Shown one piece after another: positions 53,381-64,000 of a stretch of DNA of 64,000 bases. The notes under the pieces are model-generated. The model saw nothing but the letters and a program-made list of their open reading frames with translations, was not told the DNA's origin and ran no database searches. Position numbers and translations under genes: made by a program. Within the stretch, counting starts at the first letter, position 1; each line of letters begins with the position of its first letter. Origin of the DNA: Heligmosomoides polygyrus polygyrus (taxonomy: Eukaryota > Nematoda > Chromadorea > Rhabditida > Heligmosomidae); assembly GCA_947396885.1 (NCBI GenBank), contig OX377205.1, positions 22,555,407 to 22,619,406 of the forward strand. The letters are read 5' to 3'.

Positions 53381-54839
53381 CTGTCCTACTTTTTTTTGCT
53401 CCTAGCCTTGCTCAGCTCCTCCGTGCCCATCAGGAGAGCAAAGAGCAAACATATTCGCTGCAGCACAGCGCTGAGTCTTTTGTTAGGAAGGTCCCCAGTG
53501 CAGTTCGAGGAGACAGAGTGCGTGCAGCAACAGAACATTAAATCAAGAGGGCTTTTGCCAGCGTCTGAAGAATAGGGATCTGAGGTGTGTTTCGACTTGA
53601 TGTGGGCGTGATTGAAACTTGACGTCTGCCGTGCAAGCGGAAGCAGCATCTGCTCATTAGACTAAAGCGTCCACCTTCACAAAACCTCATTTAAAAATTC
53701 TCAAGGCACGCTGTACATTCGAATTCCAACGAAGCCAGCTGAAGATAACCTCGTAGTAGTGACCGCTTCACAACACACCATAGTGCTGCGAGGGCAGGGC
53801 TGCCGGACATTATGTACGAATGGTCGCCGCGGGCGCGGCGAATAGCGCGACGAGTGCGGCGAAAGTCGCCGCAGATGTGCGACTTCAAGGGTCATTGGTC
53901 CGTGGTACATGATCCATGGTCCAGGGTATAGGAACAATTTTCCTTTCCGGAAAACTCTTCACCGTCATTCGCCAGCACCTCAACTTAGTGAGAACCGACC
54001 CGAAGGCCAGTAAACCTCGCATTTCCACTCTCACAACACTGCTTTCTGGCTTAGAGCAGGTATTGTTTGCCGAGCGATGCGCGACAATCCTTGTCAAGAA
54101 AGCAAAACGTATAGGACAGCAGAAAGGGGGGGGGGGAACGGAGGGAACCGGAGTAGGGAACACCGGAATGGAAACAAAAGTAAATCAAATTTTGCTTGAA
54201 AACGACCGAAATGGTGTGGAATGACTGTTACCGCTTCTTCTCTACCTAAATAAAGCCATCACAATAGGTATCAATTCTCAGCAAGACGTATGTAATCGAG
54301 TAAAACATGCCTGCTTAACATCAGTAAATTATCTTCTACCAGCGTCGGTCGCCGGCTCCGCCGGCGCCGACGCTGGAGTGTGCGGGCCACGCCAGGCTAG
54401 CCGGCTTCGCCGGCGCCGACGCTGGGTAAGGAAGCATCCGTAGCGTCGAGCGCGTTGAAACTTGCGCCTACTTCGGACTGATCCCTAGCTTGGTACCTCT
54501 CACTCATTATAGCACGCAGAAGAATGTTCGCAGCACGCCTTCTTCATCTAGCGTTGAATTCACAGCCTATTGGAGCTTGTCAAGCCTAAAGAAATGTCTG
54601 ACACTTCTGTCCAGTCGTCGTGCTTCGAGCCGCTAGGTGTGGCGAATTCCGGAGGTGACTTCATTAGCCACTAATTTTGAGGAAACGTACGGGAAGAATT
54701 ATTCCGAAAGCCTAGTGTAGTCGAAAACAGTGGGACGGGAACTTGGTTTCCGCTGTTGACGAACCACTACAGACAATGACTTATGCCTCCCTCCCTTATA
54801 TATGGTGCGATTTTGTGTCTCTGATTTCTCTACCTCCAA
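53381..54839. other. Mixed region, no gene recognised
   Basis: Contains a GC-rich block (53814-53885) related to one at 58060-58150. A pair of GC hairpins lies at about 54345-54425 (CCGGCTCCGCCGGCGCCGA and CCGGCTTCGCCGGCGCCGA, about 50 bp apart). Open frames of 60-100 codons overlap on both strands. Confidence 0.4.
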
Positions 54840-55061
54840 TGTGTCAGATAGAAATCGTGGTCGGTTCGGTTTGAGAGAAAACCGATAGCTCCACTCAAAT
54901 GATCGATAATATCGATCGATATCGACTGCCTGATCAAAACGCCCAATCTACTATGGAACGCTTCCGTCGGCCAACATAATCAGGCAACTCCAATCCCGAT
55001 CGGTTAGGTCTGAGAGAAAATCGATAGCACCACTGGTTATTTGATTGATAGCGTAAATGCC
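54840..55061 (+). repeat. Two copies of a ~140-bp unit
   Basis: GGTCGGTTCGGTTTGAGAGA with ACCGATAGCTCCACT near 54860 recurs, slightly changed, near 54997. Confidence 0.55.
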
Positions 55062-55062
55062 T

Positions 55063-55690
55063 CTTAATTGAATCACCAAAGTGGGGGTATGTGTGCTCCT
55101 CACTGTTGTATTTGTTGTTCAGCTTCTGATATCAATCGAATAAAAATCGCTCAGCCGAAATAACATCGAATGGGAGAATCTTACAGCCCGCAGCTAAGAA
55201 GCAAACATATAGCGCATTAAAAGATGAGATCGCGCCATGCACTCCAAAAATGCCACCTAATTGATCCACCAAAAGTGGGGATATGTGTGTTCCTCACTGT
55301 TGTATTTGTTGTTAAACTTACGTTATAAATAAATATCGCAACCTCTTAGAAGGAGGCCCAAGCGATAAATAGGAATCATGAGTGGGGAGGGGGGGGGGAG
55401 AGAAACTGTTGCATGCGCTCGACACAACGAACTTCGAATGGGAGAATCTTACTTACAGCCTATGAGCAAGCATATAGCGCAAATAGTGTAAAAGCCACTT
55501 AATCACAAAGGTGAGATATGCATGTTCCTCATCGTTGTGTTTCTTGTTCAACTTCGACTATCACACGAATAAAAATCCAACAGCTTGGAAGGGTGTAGAA
55601 AGTAGAAAGTTTATATGGGCGGGAGAAACTGATGGGCTCAATCCAACCAACTTAGAATGGGAGAATCTTACTTACAGCCTACAGAATCAG
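55063..55690 (+). repeat. Three tandem copies of a ~200-250-bp unit
   Basis: Each unit holds CACCAAAGTGGGG-like text, TCCTCACTGTTGTATTTGTT (starting at about 55097, 55291 and, changed, 55526), AATAAAAATC and AATGGGAGAATCTTAC (55169, 55436, 55656). Units have diverged and differ in length. Confidence 0.7.
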
Positions 55691-55699
55691 GCGCAAAAC

Positions 55700-57529
55700 G
55701 GCTCGGGTGGACAGGGCTCATCGTGTTAAGTGGTTGTCAGCCTCTTTAAGAATCACACGAGTGGATATAAGTGGTACAACTAGCAGTGGGGATCAAATAG
55801 GCTGGAGCGGGAGGCCCACGATGTAGGAACGCCCAATCCGTTGTTCTGTGTTGTATGAATTTCAAAATTATCAGCAGCACTGGTGGGTTCTAGCCCTATG
55901 GTGAACCAAGTTAGTTCACTTCTGCTGTGAATGGGCATACATGTGCCTTCCTACCAAGGGACATACTCTAACGTGTAGAGCGAGGAGCACTAGAATAGGG
56001 CCGCAAATTCTCACCACAACACTGACGTCAACTTAAAAGGCTCTCGAACAGAAACAAAGTAAAACGGTGATAAAGGCAGTAACGAAGAGCGGCAGTATGG
56101 ATTAACACAGCAGGAGCTGTTCTTGAAAAGTGGAGGCGGAAGCTCGTACACATCAGAAGGTTATGCCCGAACACAGAGAAGGTAGCAAGAACAGGAATGA
56201 GCAGTGACCTCGGCCATGCATACAGGCGGCAGAGTCGTACCCTGCGGTAACGCAACTGTAGCAGCACCTAACTGCAAGCACTAATTGACCGGTAGCAAGG
56301 ACAGGAGCCTTCAAGGGGGTCAGTTCGAAGCAGTAGCCACCCAACACGTGCGCGGGCAGAGCCGCGGCGCCGGCCTATTTCGCAACGGCTCGCGTGTTCT
56401 CCTCGGCAGCGCGATTGCTCACATCCCTGCGCTTCCCTTCGGAGAGAGAAGTCGAGAACCTGCCTCAAACTTGGGTGATTAAACCATCGAGCCCGCGGAG
56501 TTTACGAAGTTTCCCACGGTCACGTTGAGACAAAAAAAACCCTCCTCTATTATATATGGTGGGATAATAATAAGAACTTGGGTGCAAGTTTAGAGCGAGA
56601 GATCCACCTTCTTTTCGCTCTCTCAACGACCGGAGAATTTTCTTGAAATCTTTTTAATGAAAACGTTAAGCACGATTACAGAAGTATTATTACGATTGAA
56701 ATTCACTTATTGTTAGAGTTGCTACGCTTAAGATAAGCTGCCAGTTTAGAAAGAGATGCAGGATGGGCTCCTATCTAGACTTACATCAGAACTTGCACGT
56801 CATGTGTTAGGAAGTGTATACGAAATCATTTAACTACAATAGGGTGTCACTTTTTCAGCTTTTACTGAAGAAGCATCGTCTAAAAATTGATTGAGCATTA
56901 GAAGGTTGTTCAGTTTGGTGTCTCGAACTCAATTTCTGAACCAGAGCATGTGGTCCCAATTATTTGACACTGGCGGCTGCCGCGACGCAACCGCGCAGCG
57001 CAATGACTCAGCTGTTTCGTGCGCGCGATCCACCGACACTCGAGTACTCTGACCCGTGAATTGAACATTGGGCTAAACCTCACTCTACATTGATGGAAAT
57101 TACAATGCGTGGATTACACGAAAACATTACGCATCTTTACCACGGTTGTCAGATGGATGGCTACCGCCCTTGCTTGCTGGCTGACTAACTGGTCGATAAC
57201 TGAAGTACGAAATTTCAGCCCATAAGAGCTCGAACGAGCAGTATATTGTATTGGGAAAGTAGCTGTAGTGCAGCTCAGATAATCAGCGACTTTGGGTCCA
57301 TGATCAACTAATCGCCTTTTCGAAGGGATTGTTCGTAATTGTTAAGCATGAGCAACCGTCGACTACTCGTGAAATCGTCATCGAATACTACAACAATCAC
57401 ACCAGAAACCTATACCCATATTTGTACTAATGAGAGAAGGACACACCAGGTCGCAGTGACACTTGGAGGTAATATGTACAGTGATTTTACGAAGGGGCGA
57501 GAGCGAAACTCACCCAGGCAAACTTAGTC
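55700..57529. other. No gene recognised
   Basis: Apart from the SL1-like sequence at 56464, there are only overlapping short frames. A GC-rich patch at 56340-56460 lies downstream of that leader on the minus strand. Confidence 0.4.
56464..56485 (-). pseudogene. SL1 spliced-leader sequence in genomic DNA
   Basis: On the minus strand 21 of 22 bases match SL1. The next bases are GCAGGTTCTC, not GTA, so it lacks the splice donor of an SL RNA gene. It may be a second SL1-tagged retrocopy whose mRNA I cannot identify, or a damaged SL RNA gene. Confidence 0.7.
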
Positions 57530-57690
57530 ATCTATCGCTCTGAGGGCGGTGAATTCGTACCTGATTTTTCTGAGAAAAGTAAAGCACAGATTTTTTGGTT
57601 AACTGACCACAGCAAGTCTGTATAGTAATCTGAATACGCATCAATTACCGCCTCACAATAGTCTGTGGAAGTACATTTCGTAATACTTTT
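57530..57690 (+). mobile_element. SINE family A fragment (old)
   Basis: The middle-to-3' part is still alignable: GGTGAATTCGTACCTGA, AGCACAGATTTTTTGG, CTGAATACGCAT. Confidence 0.6.
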
Positions 57691-57859
57691 TCCCAAACTT
57701 TGTTTCAGGAAGGAAATAGACATCCATAATGTTCAAAGCTGCATCCGCTGACACGCATCACCTCAACGTGCCGTGGCCACCCGTTCTCCTTTTCTTGACT
57801 GAGCGTTAGATTGTAGTCTACTTGGAACCAATTGAGTGTAATTGTTGAGTGGAGTTATT

Positions 57860-58170
57860 CTCATTGCGGCAGATTCAACAGTCTTGAAGCAGCAGTGCTA
57901 AAAGAGCGCGCAGCGCAGCAAGCGCAACGCCGCAATGTGCCGCACGCGAAGTCGCGGCGCGGCAGCCGCCGGTGCCGAATAATGGCGATCCAGAGCATGT
58001 TTTCCCGCAGCACCTGCAACAGCGGAATGGTGATCATCAACTCAAACCAAGCGTTTGCATCAGGTAATGAGCGACAACTCGCACGACCGCGGCGGAGCTC
58101 GTCGCGCACGCAACATTCGCCGTCGCGGGCGCGGCGACAATTCGTACATTAAGCCCGCCCCTCCGATGGC
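57860..58170. repeat. GC-rich repeat upstream of ZW10
   Basis: CGCGGCG-rich DNA whose right end (GCGGCGACAATTCGTACATT) is an inverted relative of ATGTACGAATGGTCGCCGCG at 53820. It could be a GC-rich MITE. It lies about 250 bp before the ZW10 start and might act in its promoter, which is speculation. Confidence 0.45.
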
Positions 58171-58397
58171 AGAGAGAGCAAGCGTGCTCTAATCTACCAC
58201 TAACCCTCTGCCAAGAGCTTGGCGCGGAATTTCGACAGGGTTGAATTTTTCTTGAAATTTCACTTTCAGTTCTCGGTTTTCAACCAATTGGTGATAGTCA
58301 GTGCTGTTGGAGGCATTTTCGTAGTGCTGAGTTGGCGAAAAGTCTTTGCTTTGACTCGATCTCGCTCTCGAAACAAATTACGCACCAACTGTACAGA

Positions 58398-58406
58398 ATT
58401 TCCAGG
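58398..58406 (+). promoter_or_regulatory. Probable SL trans-splice acceptor of ZW10
   Basis: ATTTCCAG ends at 58405 and the ATG follows one base later. A 3' splice site so close to the first ATG, with no upstream exon needed, is typical of nematode trans-splicing. The frame stays open 25 codons upstream, so an upstream ATG at 58332 is the alternative. Confidence 0.6.
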
Positions 58407-58682
58407 ATGATCGGCGATTTGGAGGAACTTGAAAGGGATATCGCCTGCGGTAAGACGCATGAGTGCTCCGGAACTCCACGTTTCATAAAGATTTATGGTT
58501 CAGGTCTCGAGGTGATCGCTAAAGGACTGCAAGAACGCTACGTTGAGTTCCAGCCGCTCATGAAGGTCGCCGAAGAAGACATCATTCTGAGGCTGGACGA
58601 CTTGTCCAACAAAGTCAACGAGAACCTTCAGATCGCCGACAGTTTTCTTCGCGAAAACAGTAGCATGGACTCTTCCGTGGAG
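58407..58682 (+). CDS. ZW10: ZW10 homologue, exon 1
   Basis: 92 codons. ZW10 is part of the RZZ complex at kinetochores (spindle checkpoint, dynein recruitment) and of the NRZ tether at the ER for Golgi-derived vesicles. The segment LQERYVEFQPLMKVAEEDII, then LDDLSNKVNENLQ, aligns with the N-terminal helices of animal ZW10 (KYSEFLPSMQSAQ, VDKLSEDI). The start is set at MIGDLEEL, just after a trans-splice acceptor. The donor is GAG|GTACTC, phase 0. The gene is single-copy in appearance and codons are intact. The whole protein is about 780 residues in vertebrates; exons 1-4 cover about 267 residues. Confidence 0.92.
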
Positions 58683-60101
58683 GTACTCTCTTGGCATTTA
58701 AACGCTTGGCTTAGTGTTTATTTCAGGGGTCAGGCTTTAGTATTTAACCATCGGCCTTTTACTGGCTGGGGATGGTGTAAACCGCCCAAGTAAGATAGCG
58801 CAGCATTTATTGAGCGACAGAAACGACATCCAACGTTTGAGTTCGTATGAGTTTGGATCAATCCAGAAGTGGGGTTCTGTCTGTAGTACAGAAATGTCCT
58901 CGGGTAGGCATGGAGCAACGTATTAATTAACCTGACGCTAGTGAAGAGGTGCATCCTTCTTATCCTCATTAACATGAAAAGCTGCTTGAAAGGAAAGGCT
59001 TCAAAATAAGTATGGACTGATACACTTACATTTCTATGAACCGATACATTTACATTATAACTGTAGAGGGTATCTATAGTAACTGTTGCGTTATAGAGGA
59101 ACAGGAGACGTTTGGATAAATAAAATGAAATCAAGGTAAACTATCATGTCACCTGTTTCGCCGCTTACCCTAGACAGGTAACATAGTGACAAAAGGCATA
59201 GTAAAAGAGGAAAGGAGAAAGCTAAATGTGGTCACTCCTCCGAGGCTAATCTCTAGCTTAGGGAGTAAGTAAGCATATTAATAAAGGATCACTTTATATA
59301 TCAGTTATTAGGGCCAAAAAGGCGAGAAAAGGGGAGGGCAAACAACAATAGGTCAAAAGATCAAATAATGAGTGAAGGGCGACAAATGTGTGCTGCGCCT
59401 AGAGTGAAACTGAAGCCAACGAAATTGAAGGGCTTGGCAGAACCTGGTACATACAGGACATAGGGTGCGTGGGCGAAAAATGAAGGCTCTCGGTTGGGAC
59501 TCATAAAGAAAAGGGGCTTCAGGACGATACGATACGATAGGAGACCTAAGGTCATGATCGTAACCTACCCTATACCAACGTAATACGAAAGGCGGGTGTT
59601 AGATTCGTCGTTAGCCCTCTAAGCGAAGTTTTGGCGAAATCGATGACTATGGCCTTGGCAGCCTTACTCTCCCATACCTGCCGTAAAATACCGTAATTAG
59701 GCGAAATTTCAAAAACGGATGTCAGATTTGCGATCAACACTCTAGATAATCCCCCCCCCCCCTTGGGCGAAGTTTGGGCGAATTTTTTTCGACCTCTCTT
59801 TGACTTCTGGAATCGTGAAAGCACAATGGTGCCAAGTTTATGAAGGGCGGCGTTAGTCGATCCCTTTGTGGGATGCGCCACACATGAGGAATGGACTACG
59901 TTTCAGCGTTTCCGACGGCTTTGCTTTATTGGATGTCGTGTAGATTGGTGCTCTACTTCCTCTGGCGTTATTTTGTTGTTGTATTTACCTGCTTGGTCAA
60001 AAATGTTGTTAGTTACTGCACCACCCGACTAGGATAGATTCGGTGTTTCTATAGTCAAAATATTCTTTGTCTAAGTGCTTCTTATTCCTCGTTTGCTGCA
60101 G
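58683..60101 (+). other. ZW10 intron 1
   Basis: Bounded by GTACTC and TTTGCTGCAG. It holds a 3' fragment of SINE family A (59838-59886, minus) and, near 59600-59800, degenerate text related to the foldback at 24199 (GATCAACAC, GGCGAAGTTTGGGCGAA). Confidence 0.8.
59838..59886 (-). mobile_element. SINE family A 3' fragment
   Basis: GGCGGCGTTAGTCGATCCC then GGGATGCGCCAC match the last 50 bp of the SINE; nothing more is present. Confidence 0.65.
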
Positions 60102-60299
60102 AAGTCGCGGCTGGCACTGAGCTCGCAAGATCGTCTCCTGCGCAAAAAACTAAACGAGTTGTCGGATTGTCGGCAGCTGCTCGACAAAGTGCAGAACATC
60201 GAAGGTCTGCTGATTTCTTGTCGATCCAACTCGCTCGGTAAAGTGAATGAAGCGCGAAATTTGCTCGAATGTGAGATGCTGCTCAACGAGATCACACAG
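60102..60299 (+). CDS. ZW10: ZW10 homologue, exon 2
   Basis: 66 codons, phase 0 at both ends (TGCTGCAG|AAG, CAG|GTACAG). It encodes a heptad-like helical stretch (LRKKLNELSDCRQLLDKVQN, then EGLLISCRSNSLGKVNEARN, LLECEMLLNEITQ), matching the rod-like N-terminal coiled region of ZW10 (LLKQLQEFSTAIEEYNCAL in vertebrates). Confidence 0.93.
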
Positions 60300-60354
60300 G
60301 TACAGCCGCTTCGGATGTCTAGTTCCGCCAGATGAGAGGGTTGACGCGATTTAG

Positions 60355-60543
60355 GAGGACGGATGGCCGATTCTTACCGGAAGAGTGCGCGATATTCTAC
60401 GCGACGAGGTGTGCTTTATGATGAAATCGCTGATAGATTCGCTGGCGTGCAGCTTCGATGAGTTCGTCTCCTATCCGACAACGGACGTGAAGGGCACAGT
60501 TCACATGCATATTCGGAACGACGACCCGGAAGAAGTCACTCAG
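60355..60543 (+). CDS. ZW10: ZW10 homologue, exon 3
   Basis: 63 codons after a short intron of 55 bp (acceptor GCGATTTAG). Contains RDILRDEVCFMMKSLIDSLA, then FDEFVSYP, corresponding to the LGEEWQKLIVWKFP region of vertebrate ZW10. Donor CAG|GTAGCT. Confidence 0.92.
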
Positions 60544-60618
60544 GTAGCTGTTCGGGACATAACAGCATTTCGTTTTCGGTATTTAGAGATTCACTGAAGC
60601 AACGTTGAACGCTTGCAG

Positions 60619-60756
60619 GTCGTGGCTGCACTTAGCTTGCTGGGCGAACTCGATAAACGCTTAAAGAAGTGGGCCAGCTACGTGGTGAAGAATTTCGTTC
60701 AACCTATTATAGACAGTGAGACAGGAGTGGATCCATACGAGAGGATTACCGTTACG
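60619..60756 (+). CDS. ZW10: ZW10 homologue, exon 4
   Basis: 46 codons between GCTTGCAG and ACG|GTAGGT. VVAALSLLGELDKRLKKWAS, then YVVKNFVQPIID, aligns closely with [29 protein letters not shown] of vertebrate ZW10. This is the most diagnostic block of the gene. Confidence 0.93.
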
Positions 60757-63700
60757 GTAGGTCTCTCTGCACTTTTGGCTTTGACGGCTTAAACATATTG
60801 TTTTCCTTCTTACGAAATGAGCTAAATATATAATATATTATATTTATATAATATAAATAAAAAATATCGTTTTGATTATACTGAGGTTCATTTGAAAAGG
60901 CATTAATTAATTCATTTCTTGCAAATTGGACACGCGCCTAACTTAAGGCAGTTGAAGCTGAACAACTAAGCTGAATATAAAAGCTAAAACGACTTAGGTG
61001 AACCAGAAGACTTAGTAATGATCTCCATTGCTATCACAATGGAGATCATTACTTCCCGTTTGCTGTCGCCAAGATACGCAAATTGTACGTGTTTCAATGG
61101 CAATGACATTTTAAATGCGAGCTTCTAAGATGTTATATATTTGTTCTGCTGAGTTTTCTTTTAGATCAAGGCTAGTCTTTTTTCTTTGAAGGACGTTTCA
61201 TGTAGTCTATATATCGTTCTGATTATACTGAGGTTCATTTGAAAAGGCTAGATGGAAGCAGCGTCAATCACAGTCAGTCCCCATTTGTGCTAAGCGGTGT
61301 TGTTGTGAATAATTTCAAATACCTGATCTTCTTTTAAAAAAAATCGCTTTCAATCAACTCTAGTCTACAAGCCTATTCCTTCGTTTCTTCATATTTGCTC
61401 GACGTTACCTTTCAGAGGAGATCTAGAGTAGACTCATATCATGTGCGGTTTGTAGGTAGTGTGATTGGATACTGTTTTGTGCATCAAATGGATCAGTTTT
61501 TATTGAGGGGCCTGACTTTTCGAACTGTTCGTCATCGGAGGCCTAAAAGTGACACAAAGGTTCAGATATAACTATTTTCCCGACCAAACGCCTCAACGAC
61601 TTTCTGAGACACAGTACCAGAACAGTCGAGCCGTTTTTAAGCCTCCAAAGATGACGAACGGATCGAAACGCTAGGCAAGGTCAATAGAATCTGATCCACC
61701 AGAAGTGTTAGGAACATCTCAACAATGCCGACGTTTCATGAAAAGAGAACATGGAGAATACTGTTTAGTATTTTTTTAACTGAAAGGTCTGGGGATGTAA
61801 CGCAGTGGAGGTCCTTTTTGTTGGACTCAGAACGCTATTGCTCATTTCGATTATAATTTCTCCCAGTGATGGTTGCTCTTCTGGGATTCATCAACAACAT
61901 ATATAACTTGAACAGAGAATTCACTGCGGAAAACTCAGATGACCCGGCTTATCGCTCACGATATCGCTTGATAAGCCGCACTGTCATAGATTTCGGCTGT
62001 TATTCTCTCTGTTAAATTACTGTAAGTCGTTACTGAATCCGGCCCCTGGGGTGTTTACGCCAATTCTTTCGAGCAGCCGGGGTTTTTACCAGCCATCTCC
62101 ATGTCCAAATTCAACGAGTCTAGCTAAGCTCGTTGCTCTGTGAGTTTTTTGAGCCGTTTTCCAGCAACCTCAAGATGAAAAAAGCAGAAGGAAGAGAAAT
62201 GACCTTATCATGTCCTTCAAAATTGTTACTCGGAAGACTGCTCTTGAGCCAACCCAATTTTTTCAGCTTGTATCTTCCAGAACAAGGAGTGGTTTGTATA
62301 ATATCAGGGTTAGCGTTTCAAGAACACAAGCCAGATCCAGATTTTTCTTCATCAGAGTGACTCCTATCTTGAATACACTTCTCCGCAAGTACTCAATTCC
62401 GCTTACAATGAAACTCGGCGCTTTCAAATTGCTAGTTCATAAAGCCATTAGCTCAAAGGTTTCCTGAATATAAGAGTCTATTTGTGCCGTGAGCTCATGC
62501 TATTCTTAACCATTTGATGTTGTTTCCTTACTTTCTTTTCGATGTTTTCTGTTGACGCTTTCTTTTTATTTCCTTCTACTGGTGTTGTTTCTTCTCTTTC
62601 AGTAAGGTTTTATTGTCCTTGGGGGACATGAGCTATTTTCGTATTACTTACTAGGATAACTAGCTGTATTAAACGCACTCTCCGTGTGTCCATAAATAAA
62701 TAAATAAAGATGGAGGTTAATTTAATGGACGGTGTAGTGGTTAGCGCAGGGGAATACCGTACTGTCATAGCTGAACTCAGTCTATCTATCGGAGTACGTA
62801 TCCTCAGAACTCTCGTTATAAATCAAACCTTGTATGTTAGCTGGGCCCCTCATTTTTATATCGCTAGTAGAGGTTCACTTTTGTTCTTATTTGCTACCGC
62901 GTATCTAAAGCGTTCCTAACTGACTGCCATGGGTAGTTTCGAAGAAAATGAGGGTGCGTCGCAACTTTTATGCCTTTGACACATTTCATCAGTTTTCCTG
63001 AGACTGAGGCTAATTAGGAATAAGAGTAAAATCAGAAACGGCTGCCGTTTTCTCGAAGATAATTGGTTGTTGTTGTCGTCATTATGGTGTAAGGTTGAAA
63101 ATTGTGCTTCAGATTGTGTGCCCATTAACAGTTCGACATTGGTTGTAGATTCGTGCTGCTCGGTTACTTTGCCTTTTTACTCACGAATGAAGAGGTCTCA
63201 GGTGTGTGTCTGAACTGCGAAATAAACAAGGCTGCGAGAATCCCCACCTTTCAAATAGTGAGGAATTATGTTTCATTTTTGCAAAGTCGTTCAAACTACC
63301 GAGTTAAAAACTCACGGACTTCGCTATGTAAGTGCACAGCGGCACAATGCAATCCCTTCTATGCACCGAATATGTGCATAAAATGAAAAATAGGAGCCCA
63401 AGGAGTCGCTCTTCTGATCGCTAGCTTACGAAGCAGTATTTTTGCGCGTCTTCTGCATATCCGATGCTTGGAAGCGTTGTGCGGCTATGCGACTCCATGG
63501 TGAAGTTTCAAAATCCATAACTCGGTAGGTTTAAGGAAAGGACTTTGCAAAAATGGAGCATTTCTTTCTATTCCCCGAGGGGTGGAGATGTGCTCGGTGT
63601 GCTATCCGTTTCCGACATTTGGATGTACGCCTGAGATCCTTTCCTACTAGGGAAGGACTTTTCCTGTGTAATGTTATAGACAGCAGTAAATTCAACGCAA

Positions 63701-63946
63701 TAGATAAAAACTTTTGCAACGTTTCTATTTGCGTTGCATTTATTTGACCCGATGTGTGAGGGCCGTCATCACACTCTGCATGACAGGATTTTCAGAACGG
63801 AAAGACCGAGTTCACGTTCAGCAGCAAGGTTAGGCCGACAGTTCGTGGCTTCTCCGTGGAAGGGATAGTAAAGTAGGCGCCTTTGAAACAGTATCAGTTG
63901 TTGATATGCGCATACTCTTTATATTTCTCTCTATTTATTTATTCAG
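60757..63946 (+). other. ZW10 intron 4 (3.2 kb)
   Basis: AT-rich, with a CR1-like fragment in its middle. An additional small ZW10 exon may be hidden here, because the frame that looks best in the last exon needs two carried bases. Confidence 0.6.
62160..62710 (+). mobile_element. CR1-like LINE 3' fragment
   Basis: Encodes the extreme C-terminus of a CR1-like ORF2 (LEPTQFFQLVSSRTRSGLYN, then RVSVSRTQARSRFFFIRV). A 3' untranslated end and an AAATAAATAAAT tail at about 62694-62708 follow. The RT itself is absent. Confidence 0.8.
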
Positions 63947-64000
63947 CGGCCTGAAGCGTTTATTCTCCAACTTGGAATCGGCTATAAGAGGCGTAGAACT
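63947..64000 (+). CDS. ZW10: ZW10 homologue, exon 5 (cut by window edge)
   Basis: The acceptor TTTATTTATTCAG ends at 63946. The phase-0 frame is open (RPEAFILQLGIGYK). The frame starting one base later reads GLKRLFSNLESAIRGVE, which looks more like the helical EVFTKIRLVLEVLQ stretch of vertebrate ZW10 but would require two bases carried from an unseen exon. The choice cannot be made here. Confidence 0.55.

Noticed and set aside
53580..53690. A tRNA gene on the minus strand near 53640
   Set aside because: A weak A box (TTTAGTCTAATGAGC) and B-box-like text are present, but the acceptor and T stems do not pair.

Overview
The window is nuclear DNA of a nematode. Three independent observations support this. 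(1) Two near-perfect copies of the nematode SL1 trans-spliced leader are present: 20 of 22 bases at 1700-1721, and 21 of 22 on the minus strand at 56464-56485. (2) One of them is joined to the start codon of a ribosomal protein eL42 sequence of worm type. (3) The RTE, CR1-like, mariner and Tc4/Tc5-like elements resemble those of clade V worms. A strongylid such as a hookworm is my best guess, but that is inference. Gene density is low, and most of the 64 kb is layered repeats.

Genes. The clearest is a ZW10 homologue (kinetochore and ER-Golgi tethering protein) on the plus strand, from 58407 off the right edge. Its first four exons are defined, all with phase-0 introns, and a fifth starts near the edge. 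A minus-strand RING-finger gene appears to span about 16 kb (28427-44736); its last two exons encode an eight-cysteine RING, and two probable 5' exons lie upstream. A two-exon minus-strand gene of unknown function lies at 3616-4381. Two weaker candidates are at 584-817 (minus) and 40109-40336 (plus).

Repeats. A tRNA-derived SINE of about 300 bp with a TATCC-rich tail is present in more than 20 copies throughout. Several copies keep target-site duplications, one is nested in another copy of itself, and one lies in one LTR of an LTR element whose other LTR preserves the empty site. A second, tRNA-bearing retroposon (38920-39159) has a 13-bp duplication. LINE remains include RTE (2575, 21925, 32260) and CR1-like copies (4565 minus, 24113, 62160). 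DNA elements include two mariners with intact ends, a hAT-like element inside an RTE, several foldbacks, three copies of a 190-200 bp MITE, and a 1.94 kb Tc4/Tc5-like foldback with a TTA duplication and transposase remains. An LTR element with a gag resembling BEL/Pao but no pol fills 46774-51743.

The most unusual structure is at 1400-1780. A minus-strand SINE is joined head to head, 5' end to 5' end, with the SL1-tagged start of an eL42 mRNA, inside a single 14-bp target duplication. A related repeat at about 42.5 kb shows the uninterrupted site. This is what twin priming on two different RNAs should produce.
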